DNA from: Gloeophyllum trabeum ATCC 11539
Lineage: Eukaryota; Basidiomycota; Agaricomycetes; Gloeophyllales; Gloeophyllaceae
Direction of reading: 5' to 3'
Length of the DNA stretch: 64,000 nucleotides
Assembly (NCBI RefSeq): GCF_000344685.1
Contig: NW_006920410.1
Coordinates: forward strand, 2,048,902 to 2,112,901
Shown in pieces: positions 45,106-57,341 of this stretch. Position 1 is the stretch's first letter, and each line of letters starts with the position of its first letter. The notes beneath the pieces were generated by a model that worked only from the letters and a program-made list of their open reading frames with translations, was not told where the DNA came from and searched no databases. The position numbers and the translations under genes were made by a program.

Positions 45106-45527
45106 ATTAGTACTTCGATAGTAGATATGTAGCCCATAATTACGCTTCCCATGTTCTTGATTAGTTTGGCGAGTCGTCTTCCCCGTGTCCGCCTATGTGT
45201 ATATCATTACATCACATTCTTTTTATCCTTCTGCAGCATTTCCTATATGACATCGCGTTGAGGTCTGTACAGTGTACACTACGTATACATGGACTATGGT
45301 TTAAGTGCTCTCCTTTTAACGTTGCCTTGTTACTTAGCTCCCGCAAGCCATTCTGCATTCGCCCCAGTTTGATAGTGTCTTACCCCTAGTCATTAGCGAT
45401 GCCTATATTCACGGTTGCCTAATAACTTCGAATTCACATCTTCGTTGCTGTAGTTTCGTAATCAGTGTGCAAATCAATGTCCGTTAATAATTCCGTGCTA
45501 CGCCACATCTACCCTCCTGGCATGAAT
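45106..45527. other. Convergent intergenic, DCP2 and FAD oxidase
   Basis: About 420 AT-richer bases between two converging genes, presumably both 3' untranslated regions. No feature recognised. Confidence 0.4.
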
Positions 45528-47566
45528 TCACACCGGACAAATCAGGTCAGCATCCCAATCCTCTGAGTCAACTCCATTCCGTACGACGAATAAAGCCATA
45601 GGATCATACGTAGCCTTGATAGCTTTCAGTCTTGGGTAGTGCGACCCGAAGAACGTGTGTTGCCAGTTGTCTTCCAGGTAATCCTATTATTGAACGAGTT
45701 AAATAACTTGCTAGGCTGTTCATTGGAGATACACGTCTTACCTCGTTGAGGTATGCGCCAGACCCTGGGTTGAGACTGTCCAATGCACTGACCATTTCCT
45801 TCAGCGTGCCTTTCGCACTCTGGATTTCTGTGACATTGTCTGTGTCGGGCCACGACATTGCTGTAAGAACCTCCGCAAGCGCCGTCCGCCATGCCGGGTT
45901 GAGACCCATGGCGTCCGGGTCAGTTCGATTGACGGCGCCTCCAGCAATAAGTCTGCCCATGCACGTTCAGTTCGAGAAAAATCATTGCAACTCCAGGGAG
46001 CACTTACACCAACTGCGACCATACAAAGTCTTCAACCATCCATTGACCGAGGGTTGTATAGTTGGACTCTATCACCTCCCTCGTCATCAGTCGCGACCCT
46101 AGCAAGACTGTTGTGCCAGTTTCTTGGTCCTGTTCACTGGTGTTGTAGTATGTCTGGTACCAATCATAGTACGTCGGGTACGACAAGGTTACGGTGGTCT
46201 GCAAGTTGAGACCCTCGGCAACCAGCGACTGGGCGAATTCGAAGAATGAGCTGTAGCTCGCGTTTGCGGCGGCCAGTGAGACGTTCGGAGCGACATGAAG
46301 CATCTCCAGAGTACCATCGAAGACCGTACCATAGCCTCCCCATCCTTGGTCCGACCAAGTGGGGGACCTCCGGATGTACTCCGAAAGCAGCTTCGCCAGT
46401 ACGGCGTTATCGGTGGCGTTCGCTGTCAAGATAGCGGTGGCAGCGGGCACTGAAGGATGAGTTCGATATGTGGCGGATGTGACCACACCGAAGGTTCCAC
46501 CGCCTCCGCCCCGTAGCGCCCAGAACAGGTCGGGATGCGAGTAAGAGGACACAGTGAGGGATTCTCCTGTTGAAGTGACGACCGAGAACTGTAATACATT
46601 GTCAACGCCTAATTTAAGGAATACCGACCGTTAGTCTGGTGAAAAATAGGACAAGGGACGGGCAACTACCAAGGCCGTAGCTGGGAGACAAGGCACTGTG
46701 TCCTCCGCCCATGAGCCATCCTCCGGCGGCACCGACTGAACCACCCGGCACCAGGCCGCCGACTAGAAGGGCACCGTGTTCGTTTGCAGCGTCGTACGCT
46801 TCATGCCACTGTACGCCGGCTCCCAGTGTGATGGCTGCAGAGAAGCGAGCAGACGACTTAGCGTAAAGGAAGGCCCCACGAATTGATCACTTACCGTTGT
46901 AAGTCTCATTGGCCGGTGCACCAAGCGGGGAAAACGCGTCGTCGTAGGTGATATTCTTCATGTTATGAGTCCAGATCAAGAAAGATCCTTTTGCCGTGCT
47001 ACGGCCAACAAAATCATGACTAGAAGCGGAGGAAGGTATTCAGCATACTAGGCCCGGCTATTCATGCGACATGCTCACCCGGTATTCTTGATCACTACTT
47101 TCAAGTTGTGGAGAGTAGCAAAGTTGACGGCTTCCTGTATGTCACCAACCGTTCTAGCATCCACCCCTATGACTGGAACATTGCCCTGCTCGCAAGGTAT
47201 ACCGAGGCTGCTGTTCAGATAGCACGCCTCTAGGGTTCCCTGCCCACTGGAGTTCAGCTGGATGTACATCTCGAAGTTAGGCCCTTGCATGGCCCCGCTC
47301 TGGTCAGCCCTCCAATTGCCATTGTAGTAGTGTTCGGTGACCGTAGCACAGTCTACAGAAACGGAAGTGGCATTTGCAGGGTAACATGCCGCCTCGGGTG
47401 GCTTGGGATAGACAAGCGGTTGCGACAGCTTGGTAGCCAGGGATGCGAACTCATCTGCGCTGGGCCAGCACGAAGACGGGTAGACGCATTTGCAAACTGC
47501 TGACGCGCCAGAGGCGGACACGAAGGCCAGCAACAGAGCAAGAGATATCACAAACACAGACTTCAT
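45528..47566 (-). CDS. Secreted FAD-linked oxidase (berberine-bridge/VAO type)
   Basis: The ATG at 47566 begins a signal peptide ([20 protein letters not shown]). After a Cys-containing head come the FAD_binding_4 motifs: [20 protein letters not shown], then [20 protein letters not shown], whose His is the usual covalent FAD site. Next are [60 protein letters not shown] and a C-terminal BBE-like end [20 protein letters not shown]. The second covalent site (Cys in the GGxxxxGGGH region) is absent, so FAD attachment should be through His only. Several NxS/T sites fit secretion. Such enzymes oxidise sugars, alcohols or natural-product intermediates. The substrate is unknown, and no biosynthetic cluster surrounds it. 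Confidence 0.87.
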
Positions 47567-49903
47567 GTCCCAGTCGACGTTTATGAGAACGAGAGGGTGA
47601 AATGTCGCGACTTATAGCTCTTCCGTCCTCCTCGCCTTCGATTTGAAGTCGTACGACGACGAACATGTGAGAGAGGTGATTGAATTAACCCACCCTTGCG
47701 AAGGAGCCAAGTAACTTACTAACACGACTGCGCTGTTTCGGTGAAACCCATGGCATAGCATAATTCGGGCGCAGCAAGGGGCGCTGAAGGATGGCCGAAG
47801 ACGTCTCAAGCATCCAGGATCTCCACAAGCCAGCGAATATCATGCAGACATCGACCGCCCTGCTGCGGGATCGGGGTGTAGATCCCGAACGACTAACAAA
47901 CAGCTGTGTCATCCGTATGGAAGATGCGCATGCTGGAGGCCTCGACGTAGGTCATTGTATGTACATAGCACGCCCCGCTATTGCCTGGTATCGCTAGGCG
48001 GCTCGCCCACGGTGGCTGCGTGCGCAGTAAGAAGGAAGCGCACGCATATGGAGTCGCCTAGGGTCGACAAGTTACAACTCTTGGGAGGTAGACACAGTAG
48101 TTCGCCCTGCGCAGCTAAGCGAAAATTTCGTCAAGAGCGCCTTACTACACGCGAATTCATGGTTATAATACTCGAGGCCGGACGCCCACCTCTTCTCTTG
48201 GGACCCAGTGCAATAACCGACTACGAGTGCAGGCCGCCCGCTCTCCGGCTCGCCCACAGAGTGATACTGGCCGTGACGCCTATACTGTTCAATCGTTGAA
48301 CTTCTTTGGCAACTCTCGTGCACATTTCGTAGCAGGATAGAAGGGAGATCAGCTGCTGATCGATATCACCGGGATAACATGGCGAGCGACGCTCTTTCTT
48401 GCATGTTTATATCTTGAAATGATCCAATAGCAGCTTTCTTTCGAAGGTCTCCTTGATTGCGGATTTGCGTCCCAGCCGGCATAGAAGATCTGGGCTTGGA
48501 GCTAGACAGTAAGAGCATGCAAGCTTCGAGCTTGCCAAACTCCAGAGTCGCATGTTTGACTCTGTTATTCGGGATCTTCGTTCATTCGAGCTCGTTCGAG
48601 ATAAGCCGAAGGTTTCCTCGGTGTCGTTGGGGGCCTTGGGGCACATGCACGAGTGTACTCCGAGCATCAAGCTCACTACGTGTATGCATCATCATCATGA
48701 CGCCCGGGTAGAGGAGTAGCTGTCTAAAGGGTGTCGTGGGCTGTCAATATGCTAGCGCCCAGCGGCGCTATAATCTTTGGCGATATGATTATCATATACA
48801 TAGCTATAGGTCATCTGATGGATGCCCGAGAGCGTCCGAGTCGTTGTGCGTTACATCTTCGGTGGAAGCCATGGAGCAAGTCCTTTAGCCACCAGAACAC
48901 GCTGGGCAACGAATTTGGGGAGCCAGAGACTCAAAGAGTTGCCAATGTCGAACATGACGCTAGTACTAGTGCTACCATATGCGGGCCATCTGCGAAGTCT
49001 ATCTATCTAATGTGGCTCTTACGGGTTTTCTTATTTATGGTGGCGAGTTACGGGTGCTGTAGGTCATGCCCTTACAACCTTCGAACCTCCGAAAGCCAGG
49101 GATGTCGGCCGGTGACACAACGGTGACATTGACGTTCTAGGTCCTGCGTGGAAATAAACCGTCTAAGTTTCATTTCCGCGTGCAGAGGCAGCAGAGCATG
49201 CTCAAGAATCGGTGGGAATGGGAACTTGAAGGATCCGAAGCAGACGGGCTCTGACAGCCACAATTGTTGCCGGAGACATGTCAACGTCGTAGATTACATC
49301 TTACGCCTCGTTGCAAGGTGCATCCTTGGCTATGACCTTACATTCCGTGTCTCGATGTCAGCTATTGTCATTTGCGAAGCGAAACTGGCGTCTGTGACGG
49401 TACAACTTAGCCTGGCGCATTGAAAGACGGACGTCCCGAAGAGAAGCAGAAATCCCGTATGTAAGGCCATTTGCTGAAAGCCACGCTGTTCCATTTATTT
49501 ATCCCAACTTCGCCTCCTGTACGCCCAACTGGAACAGCTCAGCGGCAGTTTCATGTCGCTGAATTCAGTTGGAAATCAGTCTGTCCTTTGGAACCTTCAT
49601 CGAACAGCGTCGGTAGCTATGCACCGCCACCGGCCCGCCACACATCGCACCAAGATCTCGGCTCAACACGTGCACTGGCTCGATCGATTTCTCCCAAAAA
49701 GTCCAATCACGTGCTTCATGACCTCCTAATCGACATTGCCTTCCGTTTTGCTCCCTTTTCCTCTTTTCTTTTCTCTTCACTGGTTATTCTTGCCTTTTTA
49801 TTCCTTGCTTGTCTTCTCTTGCTCTCCTTGCTGCTTGTCGTTATTATCTATTAGCATCCGATTGCTCTAATTGGTTTATGGCATAGCTGGACTGCGCGGA
49901 AAG
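47567..49903. other. Largest gene-poor gap (2.3 kb)
   Basis: I find no protein family, spliced gene, RNA gene or inverted repeat that I can support. Open frames here are short, overlap at random and lack coherent composition. The last 150 bases (about 49,735-49,850) are strongly T/C-rich (for example TTTTCCTCTTTTCTTTTCTC) and look like the core promoter and leader of the PRPP synthetase gene. Degenerate remains of an element cannot be excluded by eye. Confidence 0.45.
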
Positions 49904-51280
49904 ATGCTTAACGGTACTGGGATCAAAATCTTCAGCGGTGAGTGAGCTGGCTATTGAGGGCCTGGTCCTCTTCGAGTTTACGAGGAGCAGAAGTGCTAAT
50001 ATTAAGCTCATAAGGTACTAGCCACCCGGAGCTAGCAGAAATCATTGCCAGACGGTCTGTCCCATAACTTTACATGTGGAATGCAGCTGACGCATTTCAA
50101 CACTAGGCTAGGAATCCCGCTTTCGAAGGCGCATATATCTCGTTCCGGTATCGGCGAGACCCAAGTCCGCATAGCTGAATCCGTCCGCTCCGACGATGTG
50201 TACATTATTACCTCTCCGTCGCCCTCCATTACCCCGTCCGCGACCTCGGTCAACACGGCTCTTATGGAGTTGTGTATCATGATCCACGCCTGCAAGATCG
50301 CGAGCGCGAAGCGAATTACGGCGGTCCTGCCTTTATTTATGTACGCTAGACAAGACAAGAAGGACAAGAGCCGCGCACCTATTACGGCCAAGCTGGTCGC
50401 GAACATGATACAAAAGAGCGGCTGCGACCATGTCATTGTAAGTTCGCAAGCTGTCTGGTAAGGAAATATGGCTTACTTCTGGCTGCTCTGGCCGTAGACC
50501 ATGGATCTGCATGCCTCACAAATACAGGGATTCTTCGACGTCCCGGTTGACAAGTACGTGTCGTTGCAGTTTATGTCTATCACCGACACTCATAGGAAAT
50601 CTTTGATGGCACAGCGTAAGTAGTGCTTATCTGTCTATTTTGGCTTGAGCTTCACACGTGCACTGTGTGATGACCGCTACTGCGTCCTTCAAGTTGTACG
50701 CGGAACCGTCGGCCATTTTATACATCCGTTCCCACTTCGACACGAAGGATGTGGTAATCGTGTCACCAGACGCAGGTGGCGCGAAGCGGTAAGTCTAGCG
50801 ACCTCCATCAAAGCTTCTGGATGTATCTGACTGATTCGACCACTCGTGGACAGTGCTACTTCGATGGCAGATCGGCTAGGCGTTGACTTCGCACTCTTCC
50901 ACAAAGAGAGGAAGAAGGCGAACGAAGTATCCCGGATGGTGCTTGTCGGAAGCGCTACTGGCAAGGTTGCTATTCTGGTCGACGACATGGCTGATACCTG
51001 CGGCACGCTGTGTTTGGCAGCGCAGCATCTTGCAGAAGCCGGTGCTTCGAGAATCTATGCGATCGTCACGCATGGGATTCTCAGCGGGAACGCGCTACAG
51101 AGGCTGGAGGAGAGTGTGCTGGAGAAGCTGGTGGTGACGAACACGCTGCCGCAGGCGGAGAACCAGCAACGGTGCAGCAAGATAGAGGTGATAGACATTG
51201 GCAACGTGCTAGGCGAGGTGATCAGAAGGAGTCACTACGGGGAGAGCGTCTCGAAGCTGTTTGACGAGGTGCCATACTAG
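49904..51280 (+). CDS. PRS: Ribose-phosphate pyrophosphokinase (PRPP synthetase)
   Basis: The ATG at 49904 gives [20 protein letters not shown]. Conserved blocks are [90 protein letters not shown], and the PRPP site [15 protein letters not shown]. It makes PRPP from ribose-5-phosphate and ATP for purine, pyrimidine, His and Trp synthesis. No large insertion is present, so it resembles yeast Prs2-4 rather than Prs1 or Prs5. One junction does not resolve: between VPVD (50,550) and LYAEP (50,694) no pair of standard splice sites that I can find keeps frame. The nearest solution needs one base more at the acceptor. Confidence 0.85.
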
Positions 51281-52122
51281 ACGTCAGGGTAGGATGGAAG
51301 ATTACGGGATAAAAGGCCTATATGGACTTAGCGGATGGCCGTGTACTTTAATCGAGGATCTTCCGCTGATGGGGGGAGACAGACATGATGGAATAGATGA
51401 CTAAACGGGCGAGGCCAGACTAAAGTTGTGATGAGGACGACCGACGGGCCCGAGCCGGCGCTTGGCGCGCCCCCGCACGGCGTGGCCGGCGGCGACAGCG
51501 GCGAGTGGCGTGCTGGCGAGCGAAGGCTGTCAGAGTGGAACGGACGCCATGATTGACGATCGCGGACGATAATTGCTGTATTCCGCAATTTACGAAAAAT
51601 ATATGACGACTGCTCGCCGGTCACAGGCCGGGTGACGGCCGGGGCCAGATCTGGAGATCGGACTGCCGAGTAAGGCAAGGTGTGACAGTGCGCCGGCAGG
51701 CTGGGACGGAATCTTCAGTTTGTCGATGCTTCCTGTGATCCAAACAAGTCCTCCAATCGCATTCTCCCATACGCTCCCTTGTCAAGCCGTCGCTTCTTTT
51801 TCGCCTCTTTCCCTTGCGCGAGCATCAAGTCCGTCGCCGCCGTGCTCGCTGGCCTCCACGTCCGCCGCCCCTCGCTCCCCGCCGTCGCTCACAGCGCCCA
51901 CCGCCCCGCCCCTTCCAGTCCGTCGCTTTCGTAATTCCATCTAATTAGGCCCTTCCGCCCCCAGACGCCTCCGTCTTCCCTGCCATCAGCCGCTCTCCCG
52001 CCCGACGCACCCCGCCTAAAATTCCCGCTGTTTCATGCCGGCTTGACGCTCTGCTCTGACACCAGGTCACACTTGCCTTCAGTACTCTATCCTTGGGCGA
52101 TGCGAGGCTCAGCACTCGTATC
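51281..52122. other. Upstream region of the CRK1-type kinase
   Basis: About 840 bases. The stretch 51,760-52,020 is very C-rich and T/C-rich on the plus strand, with short frames of Ser/Pro/Arg only. It fits a long promoter and leader. No gene called. Confidence 0.4.
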
Positions 52123-55100
52123 ATGTTCCAACCTGAAATCCATGTTCATCAGCAGACATCCTCGCAGACTCATCCGTACAACGGATCCAACGGTGTCATT
52201 CCCCATGCTCACACCATCCCTCCCCCTCCCGGTCATTTGCAGACCAACCAGCCCCAGGCGCATCCGCAACCACCACAACCACCACCGGGTCGCCCTGCGC
52301 CCCAGCAGGCCTCGCAGAAGGAGCCCATCGTCGTGGATGCGATCCCGTCCGTCACGTTGCGTGGCAATGACGTTCTCATCGGGGACTCGAATAGCAGTCA
52401 GTACTTTTCGTGACACGTCCTTGAGTTTACGTCAACTCACGCGTTCCCGCGCTTAGGATCGACGCGCTCGTACACGCCCCTCAAAGTGGTGGGGGATGGC
52501 TCGTTCGGCACAGTCTGGTTATGTGATTGGCATGGGCCCTTACCCCCCAATACTCCACTATCCGCCATGCAGTGCGGTGCCGGCGCAAGGCCGGAGTGGA
52601 CCGGCAAGAGACTCGTAGCTGTGAAACGGATGAAGAAGAAGTGGGAGGGTGGATGGGAGGAGTGCAGAAAGTTAAAGGAGCTTGAGGTTCGTCCTTTCCA
52701 TTATGATCTTTCAAGCTGTGCTATAACCGTGGCACGTAGTCTCTACGTGCAATCCCATATCATCCAAATATCATACCCCTCTACGACGCCTTCCTGCTGC
52801 CTACGTCGAAGGAGCTGTACTTCGTTTTCGAATCCATGGAGGGGAACTTGTACCAGCTCATCAAATCACGCAAAGGTCGCCCCCTTGCTGGCGGCTTGGT
52901 TTCATCCATTTTCAAGCAAGTGGTCTCCGGCCTTCATCATATCCACGCCTCCGGTTACTTTCATCGGGACATGAAGCCGGAGAATCTTCTGGTAACGACG
53001 ACGGGTTTGTATGACTATACACCTGTATCACCTGTCGCCCCACCAAATGCGCCGATGGAGAAGGACGTGGTGGTGATTGTCAAACTTGCAGATTTCGGCT
53101 TGGCTCGCGAGACCAAGTCGAAACCTCCCTACACCGAATACGTGTCTACTCGGTGGTATCGAGCCCCCGAAGTCCTCCTACGGTCTCGGGATTACTCCAA
53201 CCCCGTGGATATGTGGGCGTTGGGAACGATCATGGCAGAGTTGGTCAATTTACGGCCGCTTTTCCCAGGTCAGGGAGAGATTGATCAGGTTGGGAGGATA
53301 TGCGAAGTGCTTGGTGACCCAGCAGGGGATTATGGTCACGATGCTAGAGGGAAATCTATCGGTGGCGGTCGGTGGGCTCGGGGTATAAAGATGGCGAAAT
53401 GCGTGGGCTTTGCTTTCCCCAAGGTTAGTGTCTGGTTCAGATATGCCTGCGACGTCAGCGGCTATGCGGTCCGGCTGCCGGTTACCTTGGGTTTGCCGTG
53501 CACTTACGTCTTTCCCAACAGGTCCATCCTAAAGATATCTATGCCCTCTTTGACCGATCTGTCCCTGTCAAGCTTGTCGACTGTATCGCGGATTTACTGA
53601 AGTACGATCCTGAAGCGCGACTGACCTCCCAGCAATGTTTGACCCATCCGTACCTCATCGAAACTACGCCCAAGAATAATCCTCCTATGCCTGCCCTTAT
53701 ATACTCGGCCACGCAGCCTACTAAACTCCCTAACGGTAATGCTAACGCTAATGGTGTCCCGGCCAATGGACACGCCCATCCCGGCAGACAAGGAAGTTTG
53801 CCATCCGTCGCCCCAAGGAACGTGCCCCCGTCCCATTCACATTCACCTGCGAGCGCCAAGCCAGCGTTCGATACTTCTATGCAACACCTGCATCCATCCC
53901 AGTTACAGATACCCGATGCTGCCTCCAGTCATCGTTCGTCATTCTATCCCTCTTCATCTTCGACGCCTTCTCTTGGCAACTCCCAGTATGCCAATGAGTT
54001 GCGTGAATATGCCCACTCCGCCGAAACGCTCAACATCGACGCGCATGGTCGCCTTGTTCCTGCAATGCACCCCAGTGCAGTGTCTTCATCCGTGTATTCA
54101 TTTGGCGATGGTGCTGGGGATAGGGTTGCTAATGCAAACGCTTGGCTCGAGTCGCACGCGCAGCAACGACCTCCAGATGGTTGGCCAATGGATATGTCTT
54201 CGCCGCAACAGGAGTATGCGCCCGGTCAAGCTCAGCCGATGGCGTTCCAGCAATCTCCGATGGTCCAAGAGTATCCGTCTCGACCTATCGATGGGGACGG
54301 TGCCATCCAGCCCTCGCAGCAAGCCAATAAATTGGGCAGCAAACTCAATGCACTCGGGTTTGGGAAGAAGTCGAGCAAATGGGGCCTGGGTATGTTTGGC
54401 GGTCATGGCAACAATGACAAGCAAAACATCTTGTCTCCTGTCGATGAATCAACGCCCATGGCAGGGCTGGAGTCCCACATGTCGTCCCTCAAACGACCGC
54501 AGTCTTCCAGCACGGATAGCCGTTCTCTCGACTCGCCCAGCGTCAATGAACCACCTGGTCTAGGCTTGGACCCGAAGAAGGTCAAGGAAGAGGCTAAGCG
54601 TAGTTTGCAGGAGGCCGAGAAACAGAGACGTGAATTGGCCAAGAAGATGCAGCGGGAACAGGCGCGGGCTGTCATGCAGAAACGCAATCAAGTGTTAATG
54701 CAGCAGGCTGCCGGGCAAGACTTGGAGTGGAAGTCCAGTAACGCCGCGCACTTGCTTGGTTCGACCGGTCAAAGCGACGTTACGCTGGGTAGAGGAAGTA
54801 AGGGCAAGACCGCTGCCTCTGGTCATATGAGACAGCAGACTGCGGGGGGACTGGGTTCACCGACAATCAATGCAGCTGGCGCATCGTTTGGGGATTGGCG
54901 GCGAGATAGTGAGCGGGTGCCTAAGGCTAGGCGGAGAGAGTGGGACGATGACCATTCCATGTCGTCCTCTGATATGCACAGTAGCCTCGGACGTATGTCG
55001 GTCATCTCATTCGCCACTGTGGACAGTGATCCTGGTCCAATGCGGTTGCGCACACGACCGAGTCTGTTCGGCATTGATAGGATGACGTCCACGTCGTCGT

Positions 55101-55670
55101 TACGCACTTCGTTCGGCGACGATGCATTTCCAGGTTCGCCTCGCTCCTCGAATTCATTGTCACTGGAGCAGGAGCTGGCGCAGAACTTCCGGCTGCGTGC
55201 ATCCATGGACCCAGCGATGGTTAATGTTGCGTTACCACACACCACGTCACCTCCTCCGCTCCATTCGATGTCATTATCGCCGACTCACCAGACTTGGCAA
55301 CAGGACGATCCAAGTGGGCTGAAGTCCCGACCGTCTTATATTCCCATGCCTCCATCGGTACAGACACAGCATTTACAGGCACCTAACGGTGTCTTTGGGC
55401 TTGGTGGTCAAGTCGCGGGGCATCCACCGAGTCCTGGTCAAGCTCCCAAGTCAGCCATAAATCCCATGTTCAACGTCAAAGTGGTAAGGGCCTCCTGATG
55501 TCATGTTGGTATTTACTTATAACTCTATGAAGCCTCCACTACCGTCACCGTCGTCCGAATACGCCTCTCCGCCCTCACTACCTTCATTTGCTCACCTCGA
55601 AGCCGTCGCTGAAGGGGAATACCCGCCTTTGTCCCCGATGTCTTTCACCACGCCAGAAGATATTCCCTAG
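52123..55670 (+). CDS. CRK1: IME2/CRK1 (MAK/ICK-type) protein kinase
   Basis: The ATG at 52123 is followed by a Pro/Gln-rich head. The kinase domain starts [20 protein letters not shown], with Lys in [12 protein letters not shown]. It continues with [51 protein letters not shown], then [18 protein letters not shown] and [40 protein letters not shown]. The [11 protein letters not shown] and [10 protein letters not shown] forms and a T-x-Y activation loop mark the RCK family (Ime2, MAK, ICK). The loop reads TEY, as in ERK kinases, where animal members have TDY. The long C-terminal tail (about 670 residues) is disordered; a last exon after GTAAGG adds [17 protein letters not shown] and ends in EDIP at 55670. 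Homologs control mating, meiosis and dimorphic growth in basidiomycetes. Confidence 0.85.
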
Positions 55671-56424
55671 CCCGCAGCTCGTCACTCTCATTTCCTCCAT
55701 CTTATTTAAGTTTTGTTGGCTTCTTGCTCTGGTCATCTCTGTTACAATTTTGCTCGCTTTCCTCTGGCCGATCACATCAGATGCACGCAATCACTCTCTT
55801 TATTCTCCTGCTCTATCCCATTGCACATCATCAGCATTACATTATCTCTCACATTCACTCAGGCATCACCCTTTCCCCTGCCGGTTAGGGAGGGATTGCG
55901 AATCTTGCACCAGCACCCCTCCAAAGCTTGCGATTTGTCTTACCCGCACGCTACTTGTCTTGTTGGCCCTTCAGCGTACTATACTGTTCACTATTTCACC
56001 GACTGCTTTATGGGAGGACTCATACTAGTAGATACATTGTATTATTATGCAGAGTCGCGTCCACCAAATAAAATACGGAACTCAAAAACACCCCAATTTT
56101 TTGGCCAGCGCTTGGCAACAGTGTACGCAGATAGCCAGGATCGGATGCAGTACTTGACGCGATGTCTGTCTTATTACTGTGAGGATCAGACCCGAATGAT
56201 GATCATGCTGTATACGCTGGGCAACAATAGTGTTAGAAGTCATCGCAGTCTTCTCACATCGCAGGTCCACATCCCAGAAGTGCCCCATTTCGGTACGACA
56301 TGACGATCACGGTGCATGACATAACATCCACGCTCACCGGGTTCGCGAGTAGATCAGTCAGTCATTCGGGTGGTCCAAATTTCATGGCAAATAGTATTGG
56401 AAAGACGAGATATACAAAGATGCT
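55671..56424. other. Convergent intergenic, kinase and NDUFS6
   Basis: About 750 bases between two converging stops. T/C-rich on the left, no recognisable frame or element. Presumably long 3' untranslated regions. Confidence 0.4.
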
Positions 56425-57096
56425 CTATTCATGGTGTCCGTGATGTGGAGCCTGCTCGAAACGCAAACCACTGGAAGCAGATTAGATACCACAATTTACA
56501 TGATGATGGAGACACGCACCAATATCTGTTGTGTAACCAGCAGGGGCCGAACGCTTTAAAGCATATTCAGAAGACCAAGAGTCTGAATGGACGTACCCGC
56601 AAGTATGGGGACCTGGTTGGTCCTGTTGAGAGCAATCAGCATATAACGGAGGTGTAGCGAGTTGGGTTTCACTCACCAAGTTGATGAAGATTTTGGGGTG
56701 GCCCAAAGGACCTCCTCCTAAATACGAGGCAGGCATTATGAACTTGGGGATGCATTCGGTCCTTTAGAGGAGGGGCTTACCTCCATCACAAACCGCCTTG
56801 CGCCCATGTACAATCCGAGTTGGCTCCTCACTGATCATCGCCATTGCGCTCAATGGATTGGGTTGGAGTTCCATCTTAGTCTGCTCAAAGCGTGGGCCAG
56901 AGCGACCTTGTGGGCGAGGCCTTTGGCTGGTAGACCATGGTTTGACCGCATTCGGAGCTTGGGGAGCAGGCGCGACAGAGGATTGTTGTGAGGGAGGGTC
57001 CGGCGCTGCAGCTGGGACGCTAGACGATGTCGACGCCGTGCGTGTTGCTGTGACAGCGCGAGAGCCGAGTCGAGAAACCAAGCGTCGACTGAGCAT
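56425..57096 (-). CDS. NDUFS6: Complex I subunit NDUFS6 (13 kDa zinc subunit)
   Basis: The ATG at 57096 starts a mitochondrial leader (MLSRRLVSRLGSRAVTATRT). The conserved part reads MELQPNPLSAMAMISEEPTR, IVHGRKAVCDGG, GPLGHPKIFINL, DQPGPHTCGYCGLRFEQAPH, and ends HGHHE. His and Cys in VHGRKAVCDGG together with CGYCG bind the zinc found in this subunit, which is needed for the N-module of complex I. Five introns occur. The zinc motif CGYCG is split by two introns (56526-56596 and 56471-56519) that leave a 6-base exon, ATATTG at 56520-56525, coding the inner Y and most of C. Both introns have GT-AG ends. Confidence 0.88.
56520..56525 (-). other. 6-nt micro-exon of NDUFS6
   Basis: The sequence around it on the minus strand is CACAACAG|ATATTG|GTGCGTG. 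Joining TGCGG + ATATTG + TGGTTTG gives C-G-Y-C-G-L, exactly the conserved zinc motif. Skipping the six bases would remove Y and C without changing frame. Confidence 0.82.
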
Positions 57097-57341
57097 CGTT
57101 CTTGTTCCCTGTAGACGAACTAGACTTTCGACGTCCTTGACGATGACACCGAAGACGGGGGAGATCGTGGGAACCGCACCCACAAAAGGTATATGTTGTG
57201 GCTTTCGATTGGATTCAGAGACATTTTATCGTCAATGTATTGCGATGCTATTATTATACAGTACAAGTACAAAGGAAATATGCTACAATGCTGCTATACT
57301 ACTCGTACAGTTTTGTTTATTGAGTCCTTCACAAGCCCTCT

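Noticed and set aside
45528..47566. Secondary-metabolite gene cluster around the FAD oxidase
   Set aside because: Flanking genes are DCP2 and PRPP synthetase, both housekeeping; no synthase, P450 or regulator is present.
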